Assembly (NCBI GenBank): GCA_900542945.1
Contig: UQPI01000006.1
Span: forward strand, 1-63,991
Source: an uncultured Collinsella sp.
Lineage (GTDB): Bacteria > Actinomycetota > Coriobacteriia > Coriobacteriales > Coriobacteriaceae
Direction: 5' to 3'
DNA: 63,991 nt
This document shows positions 23,906 through 32,692 of this stretch, piece after piece. The notes under the pieces were generated by a model. The model did no database searches. It was not told the DNA's origin and worked only from the letters and a program-made list of their open reading frames with translations. Positions within the stretch are counted from its first letter, which is position 1; the number at the start of each line of letters is the position of its first letter. Both the position numbers and the translations under genes were made by a program.

Positions 23906-24886
23906 ATGAAGGACATCACCATCAGCCGCAGGAGCCTTCTGGTCTCCGCCGGTCTGCTCGCGCTCGCCCCGCTCGCCGGATGCGGCGGCAACTCTGGTTC
24001 CGGTTCTGCTGCCGCCGGTTCCGACTACACCATCGGCGTTCTGCAACTCACCGAGCACTCCGCACTCGATGCCGCCAACGACGGCTTTGTCAAGGCCATC
24101 AAGGAGAGCGGCCTTAAGGTCAAGATCGACCAGAAGAACGCCCAGAACGATCAGTCCACGTGTAAGTCCATTGCCGACAAGTTTGTGGGCGACAACGTCA
24201 ACCTGATTTATGCCATCGCCACGCCCGCCGCGCAGGCTGCCGCCGGTGCCACGGCCGATATCCCCATCGTGGGCTGCGCCATCACCGACTACGCCGCCTC
24301 CGGCCTGGTCCAGGACAACGACAAGCCCGGCACCAACGTCACGGGCGCCTCCGACCTCACCCCGGTCGCCGAGCAGCTCGAGATGATGCAGAAGGTCCTG
24401 CCCGACGTTAAGAAGGTCGGCTTGCTCTACTGCACCGCTGAGTCCAACTCCGACGTCCAGATCAAGGCCGCCAAGAAGGAACTCGACAAGCTGGGCCTCG
24501 AGTACACCGATTTCACCGTCTCGAGCTCCAACGAGATTCAGTCCGTCGTCGAGTCCGCCGTGGGCAAGGTCGACGCGCTGTACTCCCCCACCGACAACAC
24601 GATTGCCGCGGGTGCCTCGCAGGTGGGCCAGATCTGCAAAGAGAATAAGCTCCCCTTCGTGACCGGCGAGGAGGGTATGTGCATGGCCGGCGGCCTGTTC
24701 ACCCTCTCCATCAACTATAAGGACCTGGGCTACGCCGCGGGCGAGATGGCCGTTAAGATCCTGAAGGGCGAGGCCAAGCCCGAGGATATGCCGATCAAGC
24801 ACCTCTCGAGCAAGGACCTGGTCGTCGTCAAGAACGACGAGACGGCCGAGGCCCTGGGCATCGACCTTTCCGCTCTGGACGAGTAG
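23906..24886 (+). CDS. ABC transporter substrate-binding lipoprotein (TrpX family)
   Basis: Extracellular binding lipoprotein, 326 residues. The signal peptide SRRSLLVSAGLLALAPLAGC ends in the lipobox LAGC (Cys at about 25), so it is anchored to the membrane. The mature part (YTIGVLQLTEHSALDAANDGF; then CTAESNSDVQIKAAKKEL) is the PF04392-type family that includes TrpX, binding tryptophan or other aromatic amino acids or related small molecules. ATG 23906 is placed where the signal peptide starts; GGGGGTAATGAT precedes it. The permease and ATPase follow downstream after a hairpin. Ligand not decided from sequence. Confidence 0.92.
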   Translation: MKDITISRRSLLVSAGLLALAPLAGCGGNSGSGSAAAGSDYTIGVLQLTEHSALDAANDGFVKAIKESGLKVKIDQKNAQNDQSTCKSIADKFVGDNVNLIYAIATPAAQAAAGATADIPIVGCAITDYAASGLVQDNDKPGTNVTGASDLTPVAEQLEMMQKVLPDVKKVGLLYCTAESNSDVQIKAAKKELDKLGLEYTDFTVSSSNEIQSVVESAVGKVDALYSPTDNTIAAGASQVGQICKENKLPFVTGEEGMCMAGGLFTLSINYKDLGYAAGEMAVKILKGEAKPEDMPIKHLSSKDLVVVKNDETAEALGIDLSALDE

Positions 24887-24956
24887 CGCCATGCGCGGTA
24901 ACGCGTCTAGGGCCCGCACGCGCGCCACAGCCGCGTTATTCAATATCTGAGTCCTT

Positions 24957-24990
24957 GGGGCGAACGCTAAAGACCGGCGTTCGCCCTGCT
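24957..24990 (+). terminator. Intercistronic hairpin after the binding-protein gene
   Basis: GGGGCGAACGC pairs with GCGTTCGCCC(T) and a weak T-containing tract follows. It probably attenuates transcription so that the binding protein is made in excess over the permease and ATPase. Confidence 0.7.
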
Positions 24991-25090
24991 TGTTTCGGAT
25001 GAGACAAAACATCCGTCCGCAGCTCTTTTATGCATTGGTACCGCTATTATGGAAAATCACGTGTCCACCCTATCCTAGGAGGTATGAAGC

Positions 25091-26014
25091 ATGCTCATTG
25101 CATTGCAGGGCGCCGTTTCGCAGGGCGTCCTCTGGGGCATTATGGTGCTTGGCGTGTTTATCACGTTCCGCCTGCTCGACATCCCCGATATGACCTGCGA
25201 CGGCAGCTTTGCCCTCGGCGGCTGTGTCTGCGCCGTACTCATCGTCAACAATAACGTCGACCCCTTGCTCGCCGTGCTGGCCGGCATGTGCGCCGGCGCC
25301 ATCGCGGGCGCCGTCACGGGCATCTTGACCACCGTTTTTGAGATTCCTGCAATCCTCGCCGGAATCCTTACGCAGATCAGTCTGTGGTCCATCAACCTGC
25401 GCATCATGGGCAAATCCAACACGCCCATCCTTGCCAAGGGCACCATCTTCTCATCCGTCAGCCACATGACGGGCCTGCCGCAGTCCACCGTTGCCATCAT
25501 CCTGGGCATTGTGCTGGCCGTGGCCATCGTCGCCATCCTGTACTGGTTCTTTGGCACCGAGATCGGCTCGGCGCTGCGTGCCACCGGCAACAACGAGTAC
25601 ATGATCCGCGCCCTGGGCGTCAACACCAACTCCACCAAGATGATTGCCCTCGTGCTCTCCAACGCCCTTATCGGCCTTTCGGGTGCGCTCATCTGCCAGA
25701 GCCAGAAGTACGCTGACATTGGCATGGGCACCGGCGCCATCGTTATCGGTCTTGCCGCCATTGTTATCGGCGAGGTGCTCGGCCGCCTGCTGCCCGGCGG
25801 TCTGACGCAGTTTAGCGTCCGCCTGGCCTCCGCCGTCTTTGGCTCTGTGGTGTACTTCCTCATTCGCGCCATCGTGTTGCAGCTGGGCATGGACGCCAAC
25901 GACATGAAGCTGCTCTCCGCCGTAATCGTTGCCGTGGCCCTGTGCGTGCCCGTGGTTTGGGAGCGTTATAAGCTCCGCATCTCCTACACGAGGGGAGATG
26001 AGGCAGATGCTTAA
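25091..26014 (+). CDS. ABC transporter permease (TrpY family)
   Basis: Inner-membrane permease, 307 residues, about eight hydrophobic helices. Begins at ATG 25091 behind TAGGAGGTATGAAGC. The segments FRLLDIPDMTCDGSFALGG and GTEIGSALRATGNNEYMIRALGVN are typical of the branched-chain-amino-acid-like permeases that partner PF04392 binding proteins. Together with the preceding lipoprotein and following ATPase it makes a complete importer. Its end overlaps the ATPase start by 8 bases, indicating translational coupling. Confidence 0.92.
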   Translation: MLIALQGAVSQGVLWGIMVLGVFITFRLLDIPDMTCDGSFALGGCVCAVLIVNNNVDPLLAVLAGMCAGAIAGAVTGILTTVFEIPAILAGILTQISLWSINLRIMGKSNTPILAKGTIFSSVSHMTGLPQSTVAIILGIVLAVAIVAILYWFFGTEIGSALRATGNNEYMIRALGVNTNSTKMIALVLSNALIGLSGALICQSQKYADIGMGTGAIVIGLAAIVIGEVLGRLLPGGLTQFSVRLASAVFGSVVYFLIRAIVLQLGMDANDMKLLSAVIVAVALCVPVVWERYKLRISYTRGDEADA

Positions 26015-26801
26015 GCTCTCGCACGTCAAAAAGACCTTTAACAAAGGCACCGTCACCGAGAAGTGCGCACTCACCGGCGTCGACCTTACCCTGAATGATG
26101 GCGACTTTGTAACCGTGATTGGCGGCAACGGCGCTGGCAAGTCCACGCTGCTCAACATGATCGCCGGCGTATATCCGCTCGATTCGGGCGTTATCGAGCT
26201 CGACAGCACCGACATCTCGCGTCTGAGTGAGTCGCAGCGCGCCAAGTACCTGGGCCGTGTGTTCCAGGACCCCATGCGCGGCACCGCAGCCGACATGCAA
26301 ATTGCCGAGAACCTGGCCCTCGCCAAGCGCCGCGGCCAGCGCCGCGGTCTTTCGTGGGGCGTCACCAAGGCCGAGAAGGACGAGTACGTTAAGCTGCTCA
26401 AGCGCTTGGACCTCGGCCTGGACACGCGCCTCAACGCCAAGGTCGGCCTGCTCTCGGGCGGTCAGCGCCAAGCACTCACCCTGCTGATGGCCACGCTCAC
26501 CAAGCCGCGCCTGCTGCTGCTCGACGAGCACACGGCGGCCCTCGACCCCAAGACGGCATCGAAGGTGCTCAACCTGACCGAGGAGATCGTCGACGAGAAC
26601 CACCTGACCACGCTCATGGTCACGCATAACATGAACGACGCCATCCGTCTGGGTAACCGTCTGATCATGATGCACGAGGGCCATGTGATTTACGATGTGG
26701 TCGGCGACGAGAAAAAGTCGCTCACCGTCGCCGACCTGCTCCAAAAGTTCGAGGAGGTCTCGGGCGGCGAGCTCGCCAACGACCGCATGCTGCTGAGCTA
26801 A
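26007..26801 (+). CDS. ABC transporter ATP-binding protein (TrpZ family)
   Basis: Cytoplasmic ATPase of the importer, 264 residues. Seen: Walker A GGNGAGKST, Q-loop GRVFQDPMRG, signature LLSGGQRQALTLLMA, Walker B LLLLDEHTAALDP, and H-loop MVTHNMNDA. ATG 26007 is chosen so that AGGGGAGAT lies 9 bases upstream; ATG 25998 is also possible and would add three residues. No terminator other than the palindromic repeat 10 bases after the stop. Confidence 0.94.
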   Translation: MLKLSHVKKTFNKGTVTEKCALTGVDLTLNDGDFVTVIGGNGAGKSTLLNMIAGVYPLDSGVIELDSTDISRLSESQRAKYLGRVFQDPMRGTAADMQIAENLALAKRRGQRRGLSWGVTKAEKDEYVKLLKRLDLGLDTRLNAKVGLLSGGQRQALTLLMATLTKPRLLLLDEHTAALDPKTASKVLNLTEEIVDENHLTTLMVTHNMNDAIRLGNRLIMMHEGHVIYDVVGDEKKSLTVADLLQKFEEVSGGELANDRMLLS

Positions 26802-26809
26802 CGACCTAG

Positions 26810-26850
26810 AAAACCACCACAAAGGGGACAGGCACCTTTGTGGTGGTTTT
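26810..26850. repeat. Palindromic repeat, family CCACCAC...GTGGTGG, copy A
   Basis: AAAACCACCACAAAGG, loop GGACAGGC, then ACCTTTGTGGTGGTTTT. It is a perfect stem with A-tract and T-tract ends, so it can act as a bidirectional terminator after the ABC operon. Four more copies occur in this window (27715, 30445, 32460, 34167). Confidence 0.85.
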
Positions 26851-26874
26851 CGTTAACCCTTATATCGAGCGCAG

Positions 26875-26906
26875 AAGCCCGTCCAATGTGATCGGACGGG
26901 CTTTTT
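26875..26906 (+). terminator. Rho-independent terminator upstream of the MscS gene
   Basis: AAGCCCGTCC(...)GGACGGGCTTTTT; this second terminator follows the repeat and backs up termination of the ABC operon. Confidence 0.88.
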
Positions 26907-26948
26907 GGTGGGTATCATGGTTGGACGATCATTAGGAGGTTTCCCTAC

Positions 26949-27716
26949 ATGGAATTGTTTGAGCCGATTCTTCATTTCTTTGCACAACGATGGGTCCACA
27001 ACATCATCTGGGCAGGTATCTTGGCCATCGGCACCGCCGTTGCCGCCAAGGTCGCGTCCAAGACCCTGCGCCACCTGCTTAACCGCGACGATAACCCACT
27101 CCCTTCATCCAGCATCTTCATCAACATCGCGCGCGCCGTCATATGGACGATCGGCGGCAGCTTTATCCTCGACAACTGCTTTGGCATTAACGCAAACGCC
27201 CTCGTCGCCGCTCTTGGCGTCGGCGGCATCGCCATCTCGCTCGGCTTTCAGGACACGCTGTCAAACCTCATCGGCGGCATGCAGGTGACGTTTATGGGCA
27301 TTATCAAACCCGGCGACAATATCGAGGTCGGCGGCGTGTCGGGCGTGGTCCAAGATATCACCTGGCGCCATACGACCATCGAGGACGCCTGCGGGCAGAC
27401 CATCATCGTCCCCAATTCAAACATCTCCAAGAACACGCTCGTGCACTTGATGCCCTTTGGGCGCGTTACCGTGCCCGTTGCCGTAAAGGACACGTCCAAG
27501 TGGGCCTCGCTGGATGCGCTGGCAGATGAGCTTACCGACGCCACCAAGGCCGCGGTGCTTCCCATCTCTGGCTTTGACAAGGAGCCGTACGTGCTCTTTA
27601 GTGAGATCGGCGACTTTGGCGTCAAGGGCAAAATCATCTTTATCGTCAGCGACGATAGCACCACCTTCACGGCAGCCGACGCCTGCATCCGCGCCATCGC
27701 CCCCATCATCGCCTAA
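26949..27716 (+). CDS. Small-conductance mechanosensitive channel, MscS family
   Basis: Membrane tension-gated channel protein, 255 residues. Seen: two or three N-terminal membrane segments (IWAGILAIGTAVAAKV, AVIWTIGGSFILDNC), then the pore helix and TM3 kink region LVAALGVGGIAISLGFQDTLSNLIGG, followed by the beta domain MGIIKPGDNIEVGGVSGVVQDI and IIVPNSNI. This is the usual core-only length. ATG 26949 follows TTAGGAGGTTTCC. Its stop codon lies inside the first bases of the following palindromic repeat, which serves as its terminator. Confidence 0.93.
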   Translation: MELFEPILHFFAQRWVHNIIWAGILAIGTAVAAKVASKTLRHLLNRDDNPLPSSSIFINIARAVIWTIGGSFILDNCFGINANALVAALGVGGIAISLGFQDTLSNLIGGMQVTFMGIIKPGDNIEVGGVSGVVQDITWRHTTIEDACGQTIIVPNSNISKNTLVHLMPFGRVTVPVAVKDTSKWASLDALADELTDATKAAVLPISGFDKEPYVLFSEIGDFGVKGKIIFIVSDDSTTFTAADACIRAIAPIIA

Positions 27717-27754
27717 AACCATCACAAAGGGGACAGGCACCTTTGTGGTGGTTT
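27715..27754. repeat. Palindromic repeat, family CCACCAC...GTGGTGG, copy B
   Basis: AAAACCATCACAAAGG, GGACAGGC, ACCTTTGTGGTGGTTT. One mismatch in the left arm. It begins inside the stop codon of the MscS gene. Confidence 0.85.
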
Positions 27755-27810
27755 CGCATCGTGGTACCATGGTTCATATCGTTGTTTAAACGACTAAGGG
27801 AGTAGACACC

Positions 27811-29730
27811 ATGGAAGAGGTCTATCGTCAAGCACGCAAGCGCGGCGAGCAGGGACGCCGTCACGCCATCAGCCAAAGCGAGCACCCGTACCTTACGGAC
27901 CTCGATAGCCTCGTTGCCCAGCTCCCCTTAGGTCAGCGAGAGAGCGTCGGCCTAAGGGACATTCCGCTCGAAATGGTCGTCGGCACGGTTACCAAGGGTC
28001 GTCAGTCTGCCTTTTCGTGCAACTTTATGCCCCTGTTGCCATTTAACACCGAGTTCGCCCGCAAGTGGTCCAACCTCTACGACATCCAGGTGACCGAGGG
28101 CTATCGCGACCCCATCATCGTCACCGAGTTCATGCATCGGTTTTACGTCCAGGAGGGCAACAAGCGCGTCAGCGTCCTCAAATTCCTGGACGCCCCGACG
28201 GTTTCGGCCAAGGTCACCCGTCTCTACCCCAGCAAATGGGATTCCGTCGAAAGTCGCCTGTACGGCGAGTTCTGCGCGTTTTGGCGCGTCTGCCCCCTAT
28301 ACGAGATCGAGTTCTCGCGCGAGGGAAGCTACGAGACGCTCGCCAAGATGCTCGGCCAGGACCTTGTCGAAAAGTGGCCACAGAAAAAGGTCGACTACCT
28401 GCGCCACACCTTCCTACTCTTTAAACGCGCCTACCTGCGCGCCGGCGGCGACCATCTGGACATTACGCCCGCCGACGCCATGCTCGTCTACCTCAACGTG
28501 TACAACCAGGACCGCCTGCTGGATACGCCGACGGACATCGTCGTAAACCGCCTGTGCAAGATTTGGCGCGAGCTGATCATTGCCGGCAAAAATGACGAGG
28601 ACAAGGTCGATCTTGTCGAGGCACCGAGCGTCGATGAGGAAGAGACACCCGCCAAGTCCACCTCCGGCGTGCTCAACTTCTTTATGGGCAAGACCGTCTA
28701 CTCGGCTGCCAACCCCCTGCGCATCGCCTTTATCCATGAATTCCCCTGCGTTACGTCGAGCTGGGACGGCCTGCACGACCAGGGGCGCCAGTATCTCGAC
28801 GAGCACTTTGGCGGCATCGTGCGCACCGAGGCATTCGAGGACTGCCACGATCCGGACGTGTTCTACGCCGCCGTGGAAACGGCTGTCAAACATGGAGACA
28901 ACGTCATCTTCTCGACCTCGCACCGCCTGATGGAATACACGCTCAGGGCAGCCGTTGAGTATCCCCAGGTTCGGTTCCTTAACTGTTCTATCGGCCTTCC
29001 CCACCAAAGCGTCCGTTCGTACTTTGGCAAGATGTACGAGGCCAAGTTCCTCCTGGGCGCCCTTGCGGCTAGCATGGCGGACAACCATCGCATTGGCTAC
29101 CACGCGTCAGTCTTCGCCTCGGGCGCACTCAGCGAGATCAACGCCTTTGCGATTGGCGCCTCGCTGCTCGACCCCCGTGCGCAAATTATCCTGACCTGGG
29201 GCGATGTGCCCGCCGGAGGCCTTGCCGAGGCCATGTGCCGCGAAGGCGTGAGCGTCATGACCGGCGCCGATATGTCCAAGTCTCTCGAGGACCCCACCGC
29301 CTACGGGCTTCACCGTCTGGTAAACGGCAAGGAAGTTACCGGTATTGCTATGCCGGTATGGAACTGGGGCCGTTACTACGAACTCATCGTACGCAGCCTA
29401 CTGCACGGCACATGGGACGAGACCGCCGATGACCAGCAGGTGCGCGCCGTCAATTACTGGTACGGTATGAGCTCCGGCGTCATCGATATTCGCTACGCTC
29501 CGGGCCTACCCTATCAGACGCGTAAACTTGTGCAGCTGCTTCGCAACGGCATTGTCGAGGGCTCCATCAACCCATTTGGCGGCGAGCTCCACAGCCAGGA
29601 CGGCGTGGTTCAGATTGAGGGCTTCCCTCCCCTGCCGAGTACGCAGATTGTCGAGATGAACTGGCTGGCTGACAACGTTATAGGCTCGATTCCGCAGCTC
29701 GATAACGAGCCGGAGGTCCGTGCCCTATGA
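27811..29730 (+). CDS. ParB-like domain fused to a BMP-family (PnrA-like) binding domain, cytoplasmic
   Basis: A 639-residue protein without signal peptide or lipobox. The N-terminal part (about 30-135) resembles a ParB/sulfiredoxin-type domain: IPLEMVVGTVTKGRQ, then YRDPIIVTEF and VQEGNKRVSVLKFL with the Gly-x-x-Arg signature. A central helical spacer (to about 290) leads into a C-terminal BMP/PnrA-like periplasmic-binding-protein fold (RIAFIHEFPCVTSSWDGL, then VFASGALSEINAFAIGASLLDP, NWGRYYELIV). Ordinary BMP proteins are exported lipoproteins; this one is not. ATG 27811. It overlaps the phosphoesterase gene by 4 bases. Function unknown: a ligand-sensing cytosolic regulator is a guess. Confidence 0.8.
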   Translation: MEEVYRQARKRGEQGRRHAISQSEHPYLTDLDSLVAQLPLGQRESVGLRDIPLEMVVGTVTKGRQSAFSCNFMPLLPFNTEFARKWSNLYDIQVTEGYRDPIIVTEFMHRFYVQEGNKRVSVLKFLDAPTVSAKVTRLYPSKWDSVESRLYGEFCAFWRVCPLYEIEFSREGSYETLAKMLGQDLVEKWPQKKVDYLRHTFLLFKRAYLRAGGDHLDITPADAMLVYLNVYNQDRLLDTPTDIVVNRLCKIWRELIIAGKNDEDKVDLVEAPSVDEEETPAKSTSGVLNFFMGKTVYSAANPLRIAFIHEFPCVTSSWDGLHDQGRQYLDEHFGGIVRTEAFEDCHDPDVFYAAVETAVKHGDNVIFSTSHRLMEYTLRAAVEYPQVRFLNCSIGLPHQSVRSYFGKMYEAKFLLGALAASMADNHRIGYHASVFASGALSEINAFAIGASLLDPRAQIILTWGDVPAGGLAEAMCREGVSVMTGADMSKSLEDPTAYGLHRLVNGKEVTGIAMPVWNWGRYYELIVRSLLHGTWDETADDQQVRAVNYWYGMSSGVIDIRYAPGLPYQTRKLVQLLRNGIVEGSINPFGGELHSQDGVVQIEGFPPLPSTQIVEMNWLADNVIGSIPQLDNEPEVRAL

Positions 29731-30437
29731 ATATCCTAGCCATTGCCGATGTAGAGGAGCGCTGCCTGTGGGAATGTTTTCGCAAGGAGCGCTTTGAGGA
29801 CGTTGACCTGATTCTATCCGCAGGCGACCTGGATCCGGACTATCTTGAGTTTTTGGTCACTGTCATCAACAAACCGCTTGTGTACGTTCGTGGCAACCAC
29901 GACGACCGCTACGCGCGCCATGCACCGGGCGGGTGCATTTGTGTTGAGGACAGCGTATATGTGTACCGAGGTATTCGCATTGCGGGTCTGGGCGGTTCCA
30001 TGCGCTACCGCGACGGCGCGAACATGTATACCGAGCGCGAGATGGCAAAACGCATGCGCAAGCTATCGCGAAAAATCGCACTGGTAGACGGATGCGATAT
30101 TCTACTTACCCATGCACCCGTCGCAGGCATGGGCGACCTGGACGACCTGCCGCATCGAGGATTCGAGTGCTTTAATGCGGCTCTTGAGTCTTGGGGTCCC
30201 GACTATATGATTCACGGGCATGTGCACCAAAGCTACGGCCCCAACTTTCAACGCGAGCGCCAACACCCATGCGGAACGAAGATTGTCAACGCCTGCGGCT
30301 ATACCAAGATCGAAATTGACGAGGCGCGCTACCCCACGCGCGGTTGGAAGGCCGCTTGGCTCAACTCGCAAACCATGCGCCGCGAGCTCAAACGCCACGA
30401 AGCAATCGAGTCTTCAACCGCCAGAACCCCCTGGTAA
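29727..30437 (+). CDS. Metallophosphoesterase, calcineurin-like
   Basis: A 236-residue cytoplasmic phosphoesterase of the YfcE/MJ0936 class. Seen: GDLD, GNHDD, LLTHAP and IHGHVHQ metal-binding motifs in order. The first motif reads ADVEE, where most members have D-x-H, so the usual histidine is replaced by Glu; the metal site may be altered. Start ATG overlaps the TGA of the ParB-like/BMP gene (ATGA), so the two proteins are made together and presumably cooperate. The substrate is unknown. A terminator and repeat follow. Confidence 0.85.
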   Translation: MNILAIADVEERCLWECFRKERFEDVDLILSAGDLDPDYLEFLVTVINKPLVYVRGNHDDRYARHAPGGCICVEDSVYVYRGIRIAGLGGSMRYRDGANMYTEREMAKRMRKLSRKIALVDGCDILLTHAPVAGMGDLDDLPHRGFECFNAALESWGPDYMIHGHVHQSYGPNFQRERQHPCGTKIVNACGYTKIEIDEARYPTRGWKAAWLNSQTMRRELKRHEAIESSTARTPW

Positions 30438-30444
30438 CTGCCAA

Positions 30445-30508
30445 CAACCACCACGAAGGGGATAGGCACCTTTATGGTGGTTTTGCTGACTCGTCCGACC
30501 TGTCCATC
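30445..30508. repeat. Palindromic repeat, family CCACCAC...GTGGTGG, copy C with shared tail
   Basis: AACCACCACGAAGG, GGATAGGC, ACCTTTATGGTGGTTTT; two substitutions versus copy A. The tail GCTGACTCGTCCGACCTGTCC after the hairpin is identical to that after copy D, so the repeated unit here is longer than the hairpin. Confidence 0.85.
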
Positions 30509-30550
30509 ACGGTGCTTGTGTAATTAACGAGAACACTCATTGTTTTGTAA

Positions 30551-30579
30551 GGACGGCGCTCACGTGCCGTCTTTTTTTG
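30551..30579 (+). terminator. Rho-independent terminator
   Basis: GGACGGCGCTCACGTGCCGTC followed by seven T, after the phosphoesterase gene. Confidence 0.9.
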
Positions 30580-30669
30580 TCAACTTATGCAGTCTCGACC
30601 GTGTTGTATGTAGTGGGACCTCGCGAGACGCCTTCCCTATATCCACCACGACCAATTGGAGGTGACACT

Positions 30670-31230
30670 ATGCCTGCACGCCGTAACCGCAATAGCACGC
30701 TCCGATGCGATGCCGATCAGATCGAGCGGGAAGCAAAGCGCTTGGTCGACACGTATTCCGACCTCATCCTTCGATTGTGCTATTCGGCCCTTGGATCCGC
30801 TGACGACGCTCAAGACATCTGCCAGGACACGCTGATCAAGATTCTCCAACGCACTCAACCGTTCGACTCGCTCGAACACGAACGTGCTTGGGTGATCCGA
30901 GTCGCACTGAACGCATGTCGCGATATCGGCCGTACGCACGCGAATCACCCGGTTGTCGACCTCGATTCGCTCCCCGATTTCTGCGCACCCGTAACACATA
31001 CCGAGCAAGAATTCGCGCAACGCGACTGCGCCATTCTTTCCGCTGTCACGGCCCTGCCTCAAGCACAGCGCATCGCCATCTTTTTGCACTACTACGCAGG
31101 CATGAGCATCAGGGAAATCGCAGACGCCGTTCACGCGACGCCAGCTGCAACCGCCCAGCACCTTAGCCGCGGACGTGCGTCACTTCGGCTTTCCTTGAAA
31201 GGAGACCACAATGACTACGAATTCGAATGA
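30670..31230 (+). CDS. ECF-type RNA polymerase sigma factor
   Basis: Sigma-70 family, extracytoplasmic-function class, 186 residues. Region 2: YSDLILRLCYSALGSADDAQDICQDTLIKILQ; region 4: LPQAQRIAIFLHYYAGMSIREIADAVHATPAATAQHLSRGRASLR with the HTH. ATG 30670 follows GGAGGTGAC; an in-frame start 31 codons earlier has no ribosome-binding site. It overlaps by 20 bases a downstream membrane protein gene likely to encode its anti-sigma factor. It likely controls an envelope stress or signal response; targets not visible. Confidence 0.92.
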   Translation: MPARRNRNSTLRCDADQIEREAKRLVDTYSDLILRLCYSALGSADDAQDICQDTLIKILQRTQPFDSLEHERAWVIRVALNACRDIGRTHANHPVVDLDSLPDFCAPVTHTEQEFAQRDCAILSAVTALPQAQRIAIFLHYYAGMSIREIADAVHATPAATAQHLSRGRASLRLSLKGDHNDYEFE

Positions 31231-32341
31231 CTATCGCCACGCCCTGGAGCACATTTCGTTTACCGATAATGCGAAGCAGCACATGGCAAACTCGATTGCT
31301 CAGTCCGTCGCCTCGAGCGATGCAGCGACCGCTCAAAGCAACTTTAATGGCACGCGACGCAAGCCGCGCATCGCCCGCCATCCCGTAAGAACAGTCGCTC
31401 GCATTGCCGCTGTAACGGCAGTCCTCGCTATCGTCATTGGAGGCGCTGGCACGGCTATGGCAACAGGCGTCCTGCCGCTTCCTTCTGACATGCTTTCCGA
31501 CATCTTTGACGGACCTGCTTCTCAAACCGAGATCATCGACCGTATTGGCCGGCCCGTCGGTGCTAGCTGCTCCAACAACGGAGTCACCGTGACCGCCGAC
31601 GCCATCATGGGCGACAAGGATATGGTTACCATCGCCTATACGCTTACGTTCGACGATCCCGCTGCCCTGAAAAAGCTTTCCGAGCCGGGCGAGAACGGAA
31701 CTATCGCCGGAAGTGTCGATGGAAACGTATACGTTGATGGCGAGCATGGCGGCCAAGGCCAATCATGGCTCATTGACAAGAACCCCAATGACTCCAGCAT
31801 TCAATACTTTGCACAGTTCAGCGTTGAATCACCCGGCCTTATGGGCAGGACCGTCCGCACGCATATCAACTCTCTCGTTGTGCCACGTGCTGGCAAAGAG
31901 CTTCCCGAGTATAAGAAAATACTTACGGGCCCATGGGATCTTAAGTTCCAGCTGAATTACGAAGATACATCCGTTACGATTCCCGCGCCCAAATCGGTCA
32001 ACTTTAACGGCACCAAGGCGACGATTCAAGAGGCCACCGTATCCTGCGTTGGCGTTTCAGTCCGCTACAACATAGATCGTTCCATCGAACACGACAACAA
32101 CAGCGGCAAGATGTCTCAAAACATGGAGGAGTCTATGGATGCCGTTGGCAACATACCCCTCATCGTGACGTTCAAAGACGGTCATGTTGAGGACGCAACC
32201 AGCCACAGCGGCTATTTCGCAAATAAACTGGATAACGGCACCACTGATGTCCACAAGACCTGGCCGTTCTCGCAAGTTTGTGACACAGACAAGATTGCAA
32301 GCGTACAAATTGGCGATACGGTCATTCCCATGAATTCGTAA
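31211..32341 (+). CDS. DUF4179-type membrane protein, probable anti-sigma factor
   Basis: A 376-residue single-pass membrane protein. N-terminal cytoplasmic segment of about 60 residues with basic stretch (RRKPRIARHPVRTVARIAA), then one membrane helix VLAIVIGGAGTAMATG, then a large extracellular beta-rich domain. This matches the DUF4179 pattern, which is usually encoded next to ECF sigma factors. ATG 31211 follows AAAGGAGACCACA; the gene overlaps the sigma factor gene, as expected for a paired anti-sigma. The cytoplasmic segment lacks an obvious zinc-binding HxxxCxxC motif. Confidence 0.85.
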   Translation: MTTNSNDYRHALEHISFTDNAKQHMANSIAQSVASSDAATAQSNFNGTRRKPRIARHPVRTVARIAAVTAVLAIVIGGAGTAMATGVLPLPSDMLSDIFDGPASQTEIIDRIGRPVGASCSNNGVTVTADAIMGDKDMVTIAYTLTFDDPAALKKLSEPGENGTIAGSVDGNVYVDGEHGGQGQSWLIDKNPNDSSIQYFAQFSVESPGLMGRTVRTHINSLVVPRAGKELPEYKKILTGPWDLKFQLNYEDTSVTIPAPKSVNFNGTKATIQEATVSCVGVSVRYNIDRSIEHDNNSGKMSQNMEESMDAVGNIPLIVTFKDGHVEDATSHSGYFANKLDNGTTDVHKTWPFSQVCDTDKIASVQIGDTVIPMNS

Positions 32342-32459
32342 CGCTACGCGGCTCGTATATGCACCCGGTTCCGCACTTCGCGTCTAAAGATGCGCTGTCA
32401 TCGAGCAGCGTGAGCGCAAGGCCGCCCGTATGGTCGGCTGGGAACACCTCGTTGCGCTA

Positions 32460-32522
32460 AAAACCACCACGAAGGGGACCGGCACCTTTGTGGTGGTTTT
32501 GCTGACTCGTCCGACCTGTCCC
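32460..32522. repeat. Palindromic repeat, family CCACCAC...GTGGTGG, copy D with shared tail
   Basis: AAAACCACCACGAAGG, GGACCGGC, ACCTTTGTGGTGGTTTT, then the same 21-base tail as copy C. The 351-base gap from 32342 to 32692 holds this element and the two hairpins at 32531-32667; no gene is seen. Confidence 0.85.
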
Positions 32523-32530
32523 AACGGTTT

Positions 32531-32667
32531 GTCTCAATCTGTAACAGGTAGGGCCCAAATAATCGGTTAGCTGTTACAGATCGAGACAGACCACGGATGC
32601 TCAGCCGAAAATCTCAATCTGTAACAGGTAGGAACGATTTTGCCCCTTAGATGTTACAGATTGAGAT
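32531..32667. repeat. Two palindromic repeats, family CTCAATCTGTAACAG
   Basis: Copies of about 57 bases at 32531-32587 and 32611-32667. Each has arms (A/G)TCTC(A)ATCTGTAACAG and TGTTACAGAT(T/C)GAGA, with a variable GC-rich centre (CAGGTAGGGCCC... versus CAGGTAGGAACG...). Three more copies lie at 39159-39374. Confidence 0.8.
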
Positions 32668-32692
32668 ATTTGACAGCTTGAATCGGCATCGC

